Positions 1 to 12,767 of a DNA stretch of 49,262 bases are shown one piece after another. Every line of letters starts with the position of its first letter. The stretch's first letter is position 1. The notes beneath the pieces are model-generated. The model was not told where the DNA came from. It searched no databases and saw nothing but the letters and a program-made list of their open reading frames with translations. This DNA is from Branchiostoma floridae (Eukaryota; Chordata; Leptocardii; Amphioxiformes; Branchiostomatidae). The stretch is taken from NCBI RefSeq assembly GCF_000003815.2, contig NW_023365775.1:143001-192262 (forward strand), written 5' to 3'. The position numbers and the translations under genes were made by a program.

Positions 1-370
1 AGTTGGGTTTGATTTACATAACCGAAGCGGTTGTGACTTGTTTTGAAAAAAACAAAAAACATGTTGAACTCACTGAAAATGTCCAAGGCCCTTTCTATTT
101 TTTTATTCTGCTTGAATACAGTTTATTTGAAATTTCAGGGAACTTTCCAACTTTCCCCCCATAGGAATGGCTTATCTGAAAAGTAGTCTCTTTTTCGCGC
201 GGCTGATTAGGCGCGCCAGCTAAGCCCCGCCCTCATGATCGTGACGTCAGTTTTCCAAAATAGAGGCCACTTGGTGTTGTTTTATGGTAGCAGAACACCA
301 GAAATTTTTGTGATGATTTAAATTACATTTTTCTTATTGTCTAAAAGTTTGGTAGTCATACTGTAAGTGG
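1..370. other. No feature seen
   Basis: AT-rich DNA without a supported gene or repeat. Confidence 0.5.
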
Positions 371-1357
371 TTAACCCTCAAACCACCGTATGGGGTCAAA
401 ACTGACCCCAGGCGTATATCGATGTGTGCCATCAAGGCATTTGTCGACGAAAACAAATTTCCTCCCATGAGTTTGTTTGTATATATGTCCTATAACTTCT
501 TATACGTTTTTAACGAGATTGGCTCATTATTGATTAAGTTATCTTAGAAAAATTATGTATGGTCCAGTGGGGTCAAAACTGACCCCAGCATTTTTTTAAA
601 CAAACTTTTGCGACCCACACCTGAACTACTTATCGTAGGATCACGAAATTTTCAGAGAATGATGTACATGTAAGCCAAAATTGTTGTAACAGCTTTTGTG
701 CCAATATCATGTTATATGACGACATTATGACGTCATTTAGGTAATCTCGGCCGCCATCTTGGATTTTGCCTGATGACATCATTAAATTAGCATAAATTAT
801 GAATATTGAGTTATGAAATTTACGTTGAATTTCATAAGATGTGATAAACAACTGATATCTGCTAAGAAAACCTTAAAACTTAAATGTATAATACAAAATT
901 AGAAAACTTAATAATAATAATAATTAGTAATAAACATGTCTGTCAGAATTTCGTTGCCAGGGCAACATGAAAAATGATTAACATACTTTGTTCACTGAAA
1001 ATTTTTGCCTTCAACATTTTCTAAAAAGTTACCAAGTTTGGTGGCCCTAGCATGAGCCATTCAGTGACTATACGGCATTGAAGTTGGCATCAAAAACCTC
1101 CTTCCCGGTCTGAATAGCATTGGTGCAAAATGTGGTCCTCATGATCTTTTGCATAAATTATGATAATGAGCTAGAAATATTCTCACCTAATCATGTCAGA
1201 CTGTTCCACATAGATTAATGAAACTAAACATATATACAAATCACAAAAAGAGTCACACAAAAAACTGTTTTTGTACAAAATGTTTTGGGGTCAGTTTTGA
1301 CCCCATACGGTAATCTACGTCGACGTCACAAAAAAGCTACGGTGGTTTGAGGGTTAA
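371..1357. mobile_element. TTAA-flanked piggyBac-like non-autonomous element, copy 1
   Basis: A 987-bp element between TTAA sites, with perfect 16-bp inverted ends CCCTCAAACCACCGTA. Next to each end lies a palindrome GGGGTCA...TGACCCC, also repeated internally at about 570. TTAA target sites and CCCT-starting ends are piggyBac hallmarks. No transposase inside. Confidence 0.8.
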
Positions 1358-1618
1358 GGAGTTAGCCTCCAAAGTTTGTTTTAAAAACTGCACATTTTTG
1401 CTGGGGTCCGTTCGGACCCCAGAGGAACTGAACACAAACTTTCTTTATAATTTCCACATTGTTGTACAAATCATTGCGAAAACTTAAGAGAAGGTATAAG
1501 ACATATTGACTGACAAAGTCACGGAAGGTTTTTTTCTTCAGATCAAAAATGTTGAAATGGCACTTCAAAATGTACGCCTGGGGTCCAAATGGACCCCACT
1601 CGGGTGTTTGAGGGTTAA
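1354..1618. mobile_element. Fragment of related TTAA element (right end)
   Basis: Ends GTTTGAGGGTTAA like copy 1 and carries two diverged palindromes (GGGGTCCGTTCGGACCCC at about 1403 and GGGGTCCAAATGGACCCC at about 1580). No matching left end is seen. It abuts copy 1 at a shared TTAA, suggesting nested insertion. Confidence 0.55.
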
Positions 1619-2520
1619 GGACCCCAAATTGAGGTGGTTCGACGACTCAAAAAATATATCAGGGTGCAAAATTAATTAACAAGAATTCGATATGTTGGAG
1701 TTGAGGGTATAATCTACAACATATGTGAATATGAGATGAAGTTTGCCTGCTCGTTTTCCCAGAAACAACACTTTGAAAAGACCCCCAGCGGAGGTCACCA
1801 TACTGCAGTCGACACACGGAAGTAGCGGGAACCGGATTCGTGCGCGAAATTCTACCCAGCCAAACAAACATCGTAACCCAACTCATACAGCCTCAACACG
1901 GCGGTCGGTTGCTAGGGTATTCTTTCCCGTTGCTATGCGCGTTCGACAGAGTATCGGGTTACAGGAGGCCTACTTTTGGCTACCCGTAAAATATCTGAAC
2001 ATTAACTAAATGTTTTGACAAGGAAAATGTTTTCAAAATAAGATTAAACTATTAATTTTACATACTTTGAATCTTGCCGTTTGAATTCAAATAGCTGTTT
2101 TGTTTCGGTGTTGCTTAGAAAGACGACCATTTTCTGTTCCAGGAAGGCCTTTAATTTGACCAAACTTTTGATAAGATGGGCCGCATGCGTCATCGAAACT
2201 TCTCGATTTTTATATTTTTCGTCATCTATGAGGAAAATAAAACTTTTTGTTTTTGGGATTTTTTAATGTTTGATTTTGAGCAAAGTTACAGTCGAAAAAA
2301 TGCGTAAAAATTGCATGTTTCGCACTTAATTGAAAATAATTCAAAATCGAAGTCATTTTTTTAAAAATCCCAAAAGAAAAAATCTCGGGAAAACCGTTGC
2401 GGTCATTTTGAGCCGTCAATGAGTTAATTTGGACTCTTCTTGGTCGCGATCTTAAACGAAGTTTGCACGCATGTCATGCCGCACGGATAGTGGGAGGGTG
2501 TAATTGATACCGGTGTGACA
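1619..2520. other. No gene seen
   Basis: Only short chance frames; no splice-flanked conserved coding. Confidence 0.45.
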
Positions 2521-3630
2521 GCGATCTCGCCCCCCCCCCGTGATCTCGCCCCCCCGGGGGCGAAATCACTACCGTTTTCGCCCCCCCCCCCCCCCCGGGG
2601 CGAAATCGCTAGCGATCTCGCCCTCCCCGGCTAGTGATCTCGCCCCCCTACCTCGCCCCCCTTTAGCGATTTCGCCCCCCCCAAAAAAACGGGTTTACAT
2701 GACATTTTAGAAGTTGATTGGTATAAATCACAAAATGCAGTTTCATAATGATATAAGTACACGAGTTTGATACATAACTCCATTCATAGTATCAATAGTA
2801 ACGTAATTACATGGTAATAAGATAGTTGAACTTGTTTCAGACAAGGAGGGTTGGGTCCCTTGTATTCCCATTATTGCATACCTGAGTCTTGACATAAGAT
2901 GTATTTCATTGTATTCACCTGTCCTCAAACAACCTATATATCTCCAATATGAAGTCTCTACCATGAAGTGACCACAAAAGAACTATGTAATGTCTTTATT
3001 AATTATGCAAATATTAGGTATTAATTAGAATAACGCACATTTTGGTATATGCACCTGGCCAAGGGATATCTTCACCTCCAACATGACTGTTTTTTCTAGT
3101 ATTTAGGAACTGATGCATTTACCCGTGTTTCTTAAGACTGGTACTTTACCAGTGTTTGTGTAGCATTTAGCAACAGCTATATCAACTTGCGCGTAGATAG
3201 TGTTTATAATGAGAAACTATTATTCACGTGTGTTTTTTTAGTGATTTGGAAATGTTTCCAGCACAAGAAAGAAAACACTGTGACAAATTGAAAACATATA
3301 GCTAACGTATTCCGTACCATAGACGGTGTTGATTTATACGTTCGCAGTAGCACTGTTTTTATGCCACCTCAGCTGCAAAAATTGTCTTTTTCATTTCAAT
3401 GTCATGTTTGCACCGAACAATATAGTATCGACTTTCGAGGTATGACAGGCATCTTACGGTACGGTAATAAGGTGCCATAAGGTACCAGGTAACACACCAT
3501 ACACGTTACTCCCCAGGTGCAGTATAGTACCAGGTAGCGCACCTGTAATATGTAGTAACCAGCTGCTCTTGGGGTGGGGGGGCGAAAACGCTAAAGGGGG
3601 GCGAAAACGCTAGTGATCTCGCCCCCCGGG
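2521..3630. mobile_element. Element with C-rich/G-rich ends (GATCTCGCCCCCC)
   Basis: The left end (2521-2690) has many copies of GATCTCGCCCCCC and its complement GGGGGCGAAATC. The right end (3571-3630) has GGGGGGCGAAAACGCTA twice, then CTAGTGATCTCGCCCCCC. The 0.9 kb between is ordinary AT-rich DNA with no gene. Confidence 0.5.
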
Positions 3631-4726
3631 CGTAATGTAATATCTATTACATATTATAGGTCCCAAACAAAGTGATAGCATGGATGAATTGTCCAGAAAA
3701 TTGTTTATATTGGTGTAAAACTATCTTTTTGGGCTGATTCAAGGTAGTTTGGGAAAAGAGGCCAGACAGCAGTGTTTTACCGGCAACAACCGCAGATGAC
3801 CCCAAATAGAACACGGGTTCGGTTCGAATTACGTCAGATGGAACATCGTCGAACCAGGTTCTAATTCGACCAGATATGGGAGGTTTTGAGCCCGTATTTG
3901 ACCACCGTGCAAAACTTACGTATCCCTCTACTATTCACCACAGTTTCCGACTCGCTGACGTGCACAGAAAAATTCCTATGGCTTTTCAAGAACTGCGACG
4001 ACCTATTTTGTGCCCGATCTACTTATGTTCACGGGGGTCACCCATAAATACTGTGTTATGCGACCTTATAGGAATAAAGACCGGCTCGTTTATTCGGCGA
4101 TTTTTTTTCATTTCGTTCAATGTTTAATGTTGAAGTCTGCGACTGTTGGCCGGGAGCGTATGTAGTATAAGCGATTATAGGCCAACAGTCGTCTCTGCGG
4201 CTAATACACAATGAATAATTAGCCATATGTAATTCGCAAACGCTGCCCTGCCGTTTTGCAACGAAAGATGGCGCTGTTGAGCAGGTTTTACCACTGGGCA
4301 GAACAACCACACCCTTTTGCTCCCGGCATTGGGGCTGATACATTAGGGCGGTAAAATTGAGAAATTTAAACAGCTGCTAAGCTCAAAGAACCAATTTCCC
4401 AATGTGACATCACATGTGCACTGTGTATTGATCGAGCAAAACAAAGGCACGGAAGTGTAAACTGGACATGGCCTAAATTTAATTTATAAAAGAGAAAACT
4501 GAAGTCGTTATCAATAATCATAACTTGCGATTAACTAGAAAGGCCTACATTTACTCAGGAGCCGACTTTACTATATCTGTGCCCTGTGCAAGAATGGACT
4601 TTTCTAAGACTTACTATTGAAAGCGTTACACCCTTTGAGAATGGAATCTAATAATGGCACATCGGGTTTAATTAACCCTTCAAAACCACTTCAAAACAAA
4701 ACAAAAGCTAGAGTTCCACGAACACA
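3631..4726. other. No gene seen
   Basis: Contains the 4140 hairpin; short frames have no recognisable homology. Confidence 0.45.
4140..4191. repeat. 12-bp perfect hairpin
   Basis: CGACTGTTGGCC at 4140-4151 and GGCCAACAGTCG at 4180-4191 with a 28-bp loop. A second pair, GCCGGGAGC and GCTCCCGGC, spans to about 4327. Confidence 0.5.
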
Positions 4727-5966
4727 TACCTTTGCCAAATAAACCAGGCTTGTCATGTAGAATGATGTCTGTAGACATAAATGTGTTACTCATTACCTTT
4801 ATTTTATATTCTTGGAGTTGGTTTATAAAATTTTACCATTGATTGAACAAATTAGATCCCTATTTACATAATTAATATCAAATTGTATCAAGCATCACTT
4901 AAGCTATCAGCATTTAAAAAATCACGATGATCCTTTCATCCTTTTTGACTTATTCCCTTTCAAAGTCTGAAACTTATCCGGCTCCTGCAGTTCAAGAAAA
5001 GACGTTAGGGGACCCCAACATACACCTCTTACTCTCTGCGATCTATCTCAGTTCCATATGGGACAAGTTTGAAAGTCCTATCACGATATGTGGATTTATC
5101 AACTTTCCTCATTGATTTTGCAAAAGAGCTGTTAATTTGCATAACTAGTATTTCATTATGTTGGTTTTCACTTATGCTATCTATATATCTCTTTCTCAGC
5201 TACAAATGTGACAAGTTTGAAAGTCCTATAATAGAAAGCAATGGATTTACAAACTTTCCTAATTAACTATGCAAATTAGCTATCGATTTGCATAATTAAA
5301 ATTCCATCATGTAAGTCTTCCCTAGGGCTATCTACATACCAAAAATCATGACGATCCGTCAACATGTTATATCTTCTCATAAATCATGCAAATGAGGCCA
5401 CCATTTGCATAATTAATATGTATTGATATTTCTATCTTTCTTATCTATATATGTGACAAGTTTGAAAGTTCTATCATGAAATGCAGTGGCTTTATAAACT
5501 TTCCTCAACCATTATGCAAATTAGCTTTTGATTTGCATGATTAGTATCTCATAATGTACATTGTTACTTGGGCTACCTACATACCAGAATCATGACGATC
5601 CATCTAAACGTGTCTTGAGTTATTCTCGTCCAAAGCTCTAAAGGAAATTAGCGGCTGCAGTTCCAAACAAGCCGCCAGGGGTCCAAACTTACAGCACTTA
5701 CTCTCTACTCCAAGGGCTATCTACCACTCAAAACTCACAAACACAGCATGTCCAGGACACGAAATGAGTTTCTGCTGCAGTACCTTAGAAATTCACTAGA
5801 GGGCCCATTATCGAACTTGACCTTCGTTTTCCCGACCCCTACCCATCTACCAATTATCATCGGGATCCATCCAAGGCTTCTCGAGTTATGCTGTTGACAC
5901 ACAGACACACAGACACACGGACTCCCTCGCCAAAAACATAACCTTAGCCATTCTGGCAAAGGTAAT
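4727..5966 (-). mobile_element. ACCTTTGCCA-ended non-autonomous element, copy 1
   Basis: Ends are ATACCTTTGCCAAATAAACC and, inverted, TTCTGGCAAAGGTAAT. The interior has tandem 150-200 bp units built on TTTGCATAATTAAT and AAATCCACTGCATTCC-like segments. It is the reverse orientation of the copies at 42 kb and 47 kb. No protein is encoded. Confidence 0.7.
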
Positions 5967-7215
5967 TACTATCATATAATGACTCTGACCCAAAATAATA
6001 AAAAAAAAGTATAAGAATTGACTCATCCACTGACACTAACATGTGAAATAGCCGGTGGGTACGTACACCGGTGGGTACACAATATGGCATTTGGGCCATG
6101 TTATATAAAACTTCAAGTACTAAATGCAGTAAGAGGAGTGATGTATGCAGTTAGAATTGATGGATATTTTGTAAACTCTGCAACACTTCAAACAGCGAAT
6201 AATCTGGTCGACTAGCAAAAAAAGGAACAACAGGGGCGGTAATTATAAAGAGTCGACCAACCACATAAAAGAGAGAACACCATTATGCTAATCTGCACAA
6301 TCTGCCTCTAAAATGGAGAACAACATAGTGATAAACTGCATAGACTGCCTATCAAAATGCGGGAAATGACATTAAAAATCCAGAATTTCCGTGGATGCAT
6401 GGATTAATAAATTGTGATGATACCAGATCACAAATACGTTTTCCCCACTTCACGTCTGCAGAAATTAGTTCATACCAAAAACAGTGGTTGTCTACTTTAC
6501 GTTAATGCACGCCTATACCGAATGTAAGTTCATTTTTCCTCATACCAGGGCATAGGAGTCTAAAATACATATTTTTGTCTTACGAAAAAATCAATCATAT
6601 CATGTCTAAAAATTTGATATCCATTTTTGCAGATTAATTCATAGTTAGGATAAGCGAGATATCTTCTTCATATCAATTCACAGCTAGGATATAAAGACTC
6701 CATCCAACAAGATTTCTCCAGTGTCCCAGTGTGACGAAACACACCGGATGGTTGTCTGAACCTTCTGATCGTTTCCCAAATATCCAGTTGCTGGAGTAAC
6801 TGCTTTTTGCGTATTCTATCACATGGGTGTCTTACTTTCAGCGACGTACAATACATGTCACCCCCGTACTTATTATATGGTGGAGTGAAATCTAGTAAGT
6901 CATTATAATGGAATTTTTGTTTGACCTGAATACGTACATATAAGTCATTTGGTAAAATGCTGCCATTGACGTCATGATAATACACACTTTCGAAACGATA
7001 GCACGTCTGTTCTCGTCTCTTTTATGTTAGCATATATCTATAGGGAAAGGACTTGGATTGGAACGGGCCAAAAACAAGATCTGGTGACTGTGAGGTCTGG
7101 CTTTGTGCCAGAACTCTTTTGTTTATGTGGCCGTCGTGCCGTAGTGCCACTCTCGACACGCCAATGTGACATGCTCCATCGAACACGATGATCCAAAAAT
7201 AAACCAAGTGAACTA

Positions 7216-7334
7216 TATTCTTCAAGCAGAGGTTGGGTCGCGGGTATAGTAGTAGCCGGGATTTCTACTGAAATGGGAGCGGCTAAAAATCCTAGTTACT
7301 ACTATCCCCGCTATAAACTTCTGCTTGAAGAATA
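7216..7334. repeat. 119-bp near-perfect palindrome (hairpin)
   Basis: The outer 19 bp (7216-7234 against 7316-7334) pair with one mismatch. The inner arms continue through GGGTATAGTAGTA and TACTACTATCCC. It may be a very short MITE. Confidence 0.75.
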
Positions 7335-9113
7335 GGGGTTTCCATAGTAAACTAGATTCGACGTGGTAATAATTACAGTAGGGCAAACGTAGGGTGAAAT
7401 GAATATGTTTGAGTTTTGGCTAAAGCCATGAAAAAGGCATTCATGTTTATCGCTCTTCAAAGCCCTTTTCAATTGGCGGCTCTGCAGATGTCAAATAATT
7501 GCCGCCGGCTCAGCCAAGAGAGGTAGTTACGTAATGGTGTGTGTTTTTACAAGATCTGCAAACCTTCACAGTCCAAATCATAACACATAAGAAAGCTTAT
7601 ACATGGCTGCCTCACAAATACCAAGCCTTCAACAAGTTTATCAGTACTACTTAATGTACCCGTGTCCTAGACCCCTAGGAATAAATACTGTGTCCTGCTG
7701 CCTTGAAACGCCTTGGACGGAAAGGGTGAACTTGCATCAGCATTTCGGTGGTAAATTTGCGACTTAAGTTCCTCTCATCGTTCTCTATCGGTAGCCGAAT
7801 TGCCCAGGAAACTTAAGCTTATCGGATGTGCTATTGAACCAAGTGACGCTTGTTAATGTCAGGGCTTTAAGTCACAATGGAAGTTGTCTTTATCATGAAA
7901 TCGATGATCAGAAAGATTGGACAAATTTCTAAATACGCTGAGTATAAAGTACCAAATAATAGACCCAACAGTTTTGTTCTTTTTCATTTTCATTCCAGGG
8001 TTAGTAATTGAATTTGGTATTCTCTGAGACTATAATTCTCGGTTTCCTATATTTTTGTAGATTGACGTATCTTTGCTCATTTTGCTGCTTCTTTTTACTC
8101 TGTACAATTTATAGTGTCGTTAACAACGGCCGCGGATGCCATCCCTATACATGCTTTTACACGCAGAAGGCCTATTCTAAGACTTGCACAAAGAATAGTC
8201 GAAGTAACCAAAAAAATATGAGTGACATAAAGATCAGGTTTCTTTACCTATCTCGTTTTTGCATTAATGCCCGGCTAAAACAAATGCCAGGTAAATAAAG
8301 ACAAACTCTACTTAGCTCATTAAAATCTATGCCACTGTATAGCAAATCAAAAACTAGGCGCTTGCCAAAATGATGACAATTTTCCTGACCTAACATGCCA
8401 ATTATTCTAACTTTTATTTTATAATAATGCATAAATTCTAAATAACGTCAGCCTTGGCAAAATTTATATCATTAGGTGTAAATTTTGCTGCTTTTGACTG
8501 TGCAAAAACAAACCAGTATATAACGCCGTAAACCGTTTGCGTGTAGTTGTTTTTTTTTTAAGCAAAAGTATAGTCACAGTTTCTGTCGGTTACGCATAAC
8601 GTTTACGTAAATCAACAGTAAAGACTTGGTAAAGAAATATTCATGATTACTGTTATGCGTTGCATGTAAAGAGCAAAAGAGACCCTCAGTTATGCTACGG
8701 TCAAATTTTGAAACCTGACCCCTGAGGCATGTTGCCAACAAAATTAGTGTATATATAAAAAAAGTAAACAAATTATGCTCGCAACTAAGTTAGTAACAAG
8801 GAATGTAAACAAGTTATGTGCGCAACTTATGAATTAAATTTTCGTGTGTTTTGTTGTCTGTCATATGGCATTTTCGTTCCCAAAACGGCCCGAACAAGCC
8901 CCAGTTCGAAAAGGTGACGTAGGCCTAAACATGGAACACCGGATTTTTTTTTTTTTTACATGGCTGTTGTTGTACATGACAAGAATTTAACCTGCTCATC
9001 GTAGGCAGGTTTGAGGCGTAACCCTCATCAACGCCATGTTACCACGGGCTGTGAAATAAAAGCTAATAACAGATAATGTGTATTTCACCCGCCTAACATT
9101 GCAAAGTCTCCCC

Positions 9114-9355
9114 TGTTATACCCCTGTCACACGGTCCACGATCTTCGGGCCTATCGATTGAAGATCGGCCATATTAAAGATCGACAGAGGGTTTCGCGTA
9201 TTTTTCACCTGAAAACCGTCCCTGTCACATATAAGCCATACTTTGTACCTTGTACAATTGTTATGCACTTAAGTTATTATTATAAGCGAGGCTCGGGCGA
9301 TTGCCGCAGAATCGTCGTCCGATCGATTTTCGCCAAATGTGACGGGTGTATAACG
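9114..9355. mobile_element. Possible short MITE with GTTATACnCCnGTCACA ends
   Basis: Left GTTATACCCCTGTCACA and right TGTGACGGGTGTATAAC are inverted with two mismatches. GTGTGACAGGGGCTTAA recurs in the 31.5-kb repeats. No coding content. Confidence 0.4.
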
Positions 9356-12252
9356 AACCTCCCGTAGTTGCAACGTGACAGCCTGGCACCGTGCATTCAT
9401 ATACCACCCAACTAGACGCAAAGTACAACGGCCGTGTGTCAAAATCTTTCTCAAAGCTCTAACATAACAGCTTGTTGGGAATATTTACAGTGCCGCTTAT
9501 GATAATGGAAAAAATGGAAACATTGGACTTGGACAGAAACTGGATGTAAATTGTTATACTTTGCAAGAAGAACAAGCTGGGCGCAGCAAGTGTAGCTGGC
9601 CGTTCCCCCACAAAACAACGCCGCACAGTTTACCAAAGTACAATTTCTAGCTAGGACAAAGATAGTAAAATGCGTCATACAGCATTACAAGTTTGAAAGA
9701 ACAGAAAGAAGTATTTACACGAGATAAGTACTTACAGGTTTTGTTGTGAACGAAGTCGGTTGTGTCAGCAAGCTGTCCACTCTCCGACTGCACAGACGGA
9801 CTTGGTGTTTAGCATATTGTTATAATACCGTATATATAGCAGCCTATTAATAGCGTTCACGTCACCACAAGCGACGTTTCTTATTGGTTGAGTCACAGTA
9901 CTTAAAAACATCCAAGTTTACTGTAAATATGAAATATTGCATGTGTGTTGAGATGCGTTGTGTTAACAAAACATAAATCATTGCAGTTGAGATAGGTTAT
10001 TTCAAAGGGGAGGAACTTTGTAGGAAATTTTAAGAGGTCATATGGAGAAATGTTTTGGTAGAACCGCTGATCACGCCACCGCCACACCTGATCACACCAC
10101 CCCTCATTATCAACGAAGTGAATGTAATGTTTGACAGGTCCGATATTGATGGTGTCCGTACCATCTGATGTCAGTACACGGTAATTATATAATTATCTAG
10201 GAGACGTCAATAACCTAGCCACCAAAAAATGGGAGTTCAAAGACCCGGGTGAAAAATTGCCCAGCAAAGTAGGAACAACTTAAATGATGAGATTCTTTTC
10301 ATGCATTCATCTAATAGTTTTTAAGGTGGACATTTTACTCTTATTCCAAAGCTACAGTTACCTTCTGTGTTTCATGTCTTCTACATGGCAAATAACCCAG
10401 GTGTAAAGTTGTGGGGAAGGGAGGGGCGGTAGATTGCTTCACCTCACATTAAACGCCACCCACGGTACGTAACTATATTTTGCTCGCCTTTTTACTGTTT
10501 CTTAGACCCTCAGAACGTCTGTTGACATATAACTGTAGCCATATCGCAAAAATAAACGATTTGCTATGTGTCTTTTGTCTACAGAGCATGTGCATTGACA
10601 ACATAGAACCGCTATTTTTATCTTTCTCTCTCCCCCCCCTCTCTCTCTTTCCCTCCCTCTCTCTTTATTTATTTATTTCTCACTCTCTCGTGAACATTAA
10701 ACCCGTTTTCAACAAACTATGACACCTTGAAAATTAGTTGTTCATCTATGGGAGGTGGGGGTGGTAGGACTGTTTTTTCAAAGCAGTCAGACGTGCAAAT
10801 TATCAACGCACGCATTCGCCGCTATTTTTGTCTACAACACTCCTTGTTATTGTCGAAGTCAGATTTTATCTTTGACAGATGTAATATTAATGATTGCCCG
10901 CATCACCCTGTGTCAGTACAGGGCATTTCGACAATTACTTTGGAGAGGTAGGTCAGAACGACAGATTAACAAACAGGTTCAGAGAATCGCATAACAAACA
11001 TTCTAAACACTTCTATGATAAGGTGGTTTAGTTAGATATGTTCGATATTTCTTTATGTGAGTGATGTTTGTCTCTAAGTCCAAATCTCATTTTGTCTTCA
11101 AGGTTATCCGCGGTAATTACATTGTTACATGCTGTTTTTGTGAGCCTTAGGCAAACCTTAAGGCCTTACGTAATTATGCCGTGTTAGGATCTAGGAATCA
11201 ATTTGGACTACCAACCCGCTCAGCTGCAGGGGTAAATCATCTTGTCACCTTGAAAATTCTATTAAGTGGAACATTAAGAAATAATTAAAACAAGAGAGTT
11301 AATACGCCGTATACTGCTTGCTACATATTATCGCATCTCACATTCTACTTATTGTTATCATTCTTCATTCAGGTAACTTTGCTCCGTGAGGAACTTTACT
11401 CCTTACACTGTTATTTCTGAACCTCCCCAAAAAAGTCAATGCAGTTGGGTGCGAATCACGTCCCCAACTAAAGCATGTCGGGTAGCAGATACCGCCCCGC
11501 AAGCATTTAAACAAATTCAAACTTTAGCAACCTTTAAAAAAACTGAGATTTCTGGGTTGAGGAGGATTGTTTACGTCCAAAAATGATTTGACTTAACGTT
11601 TCGTCTATTTTAATAACGCTGGCTGCGTGATAGACAACCCTTTCAAGCTCTCTGACGCAGAAATGATGTCAAATTACCGGTGTCAAGGGTTAGAATTTCA
11701 CATTAATTTTGCTGTCATCTGTACGTCTCGATGTTTTGGCGATGTCGAAGTCTTCGAACGAACTAATGGCCTTCTTTGTATGTTTTTTGTAGCCCCGTCT
11801 TAAGTGGTCTTGATTGATTTTTGCAAAAGGTTGCTGTATTGTAGCAATGGCTTTTCACTTCTCAGGCGGGTTTATTTTTACCATCTTCACCAATTATACC
11901 TTTGTGGTGCACCTTGAGAGGGCGTCTCAAAATGCCGTTTTTTTCTCATAAGGATATCGTATTTTATTGCTCTGTTGTTTCAATAATATATTGCCAAGAA
12001 TTGTGCTGTTGACACTGTAAAATACAGATACGTTTTTTTATATCATTTTTGATAACAACAAGTAGATTTCTGTGATGATCACAAACGCTTTGTGATTGAA
12101 CCCATGTTGAAACTTTCCCTGACACTATTCATCCGCAGCCGTCTTTGTCATGACTTGACCCCTTCCACTGCCATCCATGTCAACAGATAGGGTTGATGAT
12201 GATGGATGTGTCTCGTTTTATTTTTGGTAGCCCTACCCTAGACAATTAACTG

Positions 12253-12528
12253 TACAAAGTGGTACGCATACTAGGTTTCGTGGTGAAAGGTTGCGCAACG
12301 CTTTAGACAAACAGATATCCGTGCGTACGTTGACCCTACAAGATTTGTGACTATCAATTTCTAAACAACAAACCGCATTTTTTGTCAACGTCCCCTTGAG
12401 ATTACATTGAGCTGAATGAAGACTTGCTCATTACAGAAACTTAAAATTTAAACTCATCAAAAGTATGTGTCAGAAAGAGACATGGCTCGGGTCAAGGTCA
12501 CGAAACCTAGTATGCGTACCACTTTGTA
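12253..12528. repeat. Perfect 30-bp inverted repeat pair around 216 bp
   Basis: Arms at 12253-12282 and 12499-12528 are exact reverse complements (core GTGGTACGCATACTAGG). Similarity stops sharply at both arm borders. No target duplication was recognised. Confidence 0.75.
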
Positions 12529-12767
12529 GCTGGAGTGTGGCGTAATACTGAAAAAGGCCAGAGAGATCCTTCTGCTCACTGGAACTGTGGAATACATTAG
12601 TTTTAGTACTGTAAGAGTTATATTACGAAGTTTGTACATTTGCGACTGAAAACTGCAACTTACTTTTCTTACTGTGCATTGGCTGCAGTTCATATGTCCT
12701 TCGCTGGGTGTCATATAAACAACAGTCCAACGGGAACCTGTGAATTAATGTGATTTGTGAATTGTGC

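Larger units (their letters stand above)
5967..12252. other. No supported gene; hairpin and MITE-like repeats only
   Basis: Apart from the 7216 hairpin, the possible 9114 MITE and a CT-rich low-complexity tract at about 10620-10690, I see no coding signal. The longest frame (6668-6985, minus, 105 codons) has no recognised motif. Confidence 0.45.

Noticed and set aside
6668-6985. 105-codon minus frame
   Set aside because: No recognised motif and no linked exons; chance frame is likely.
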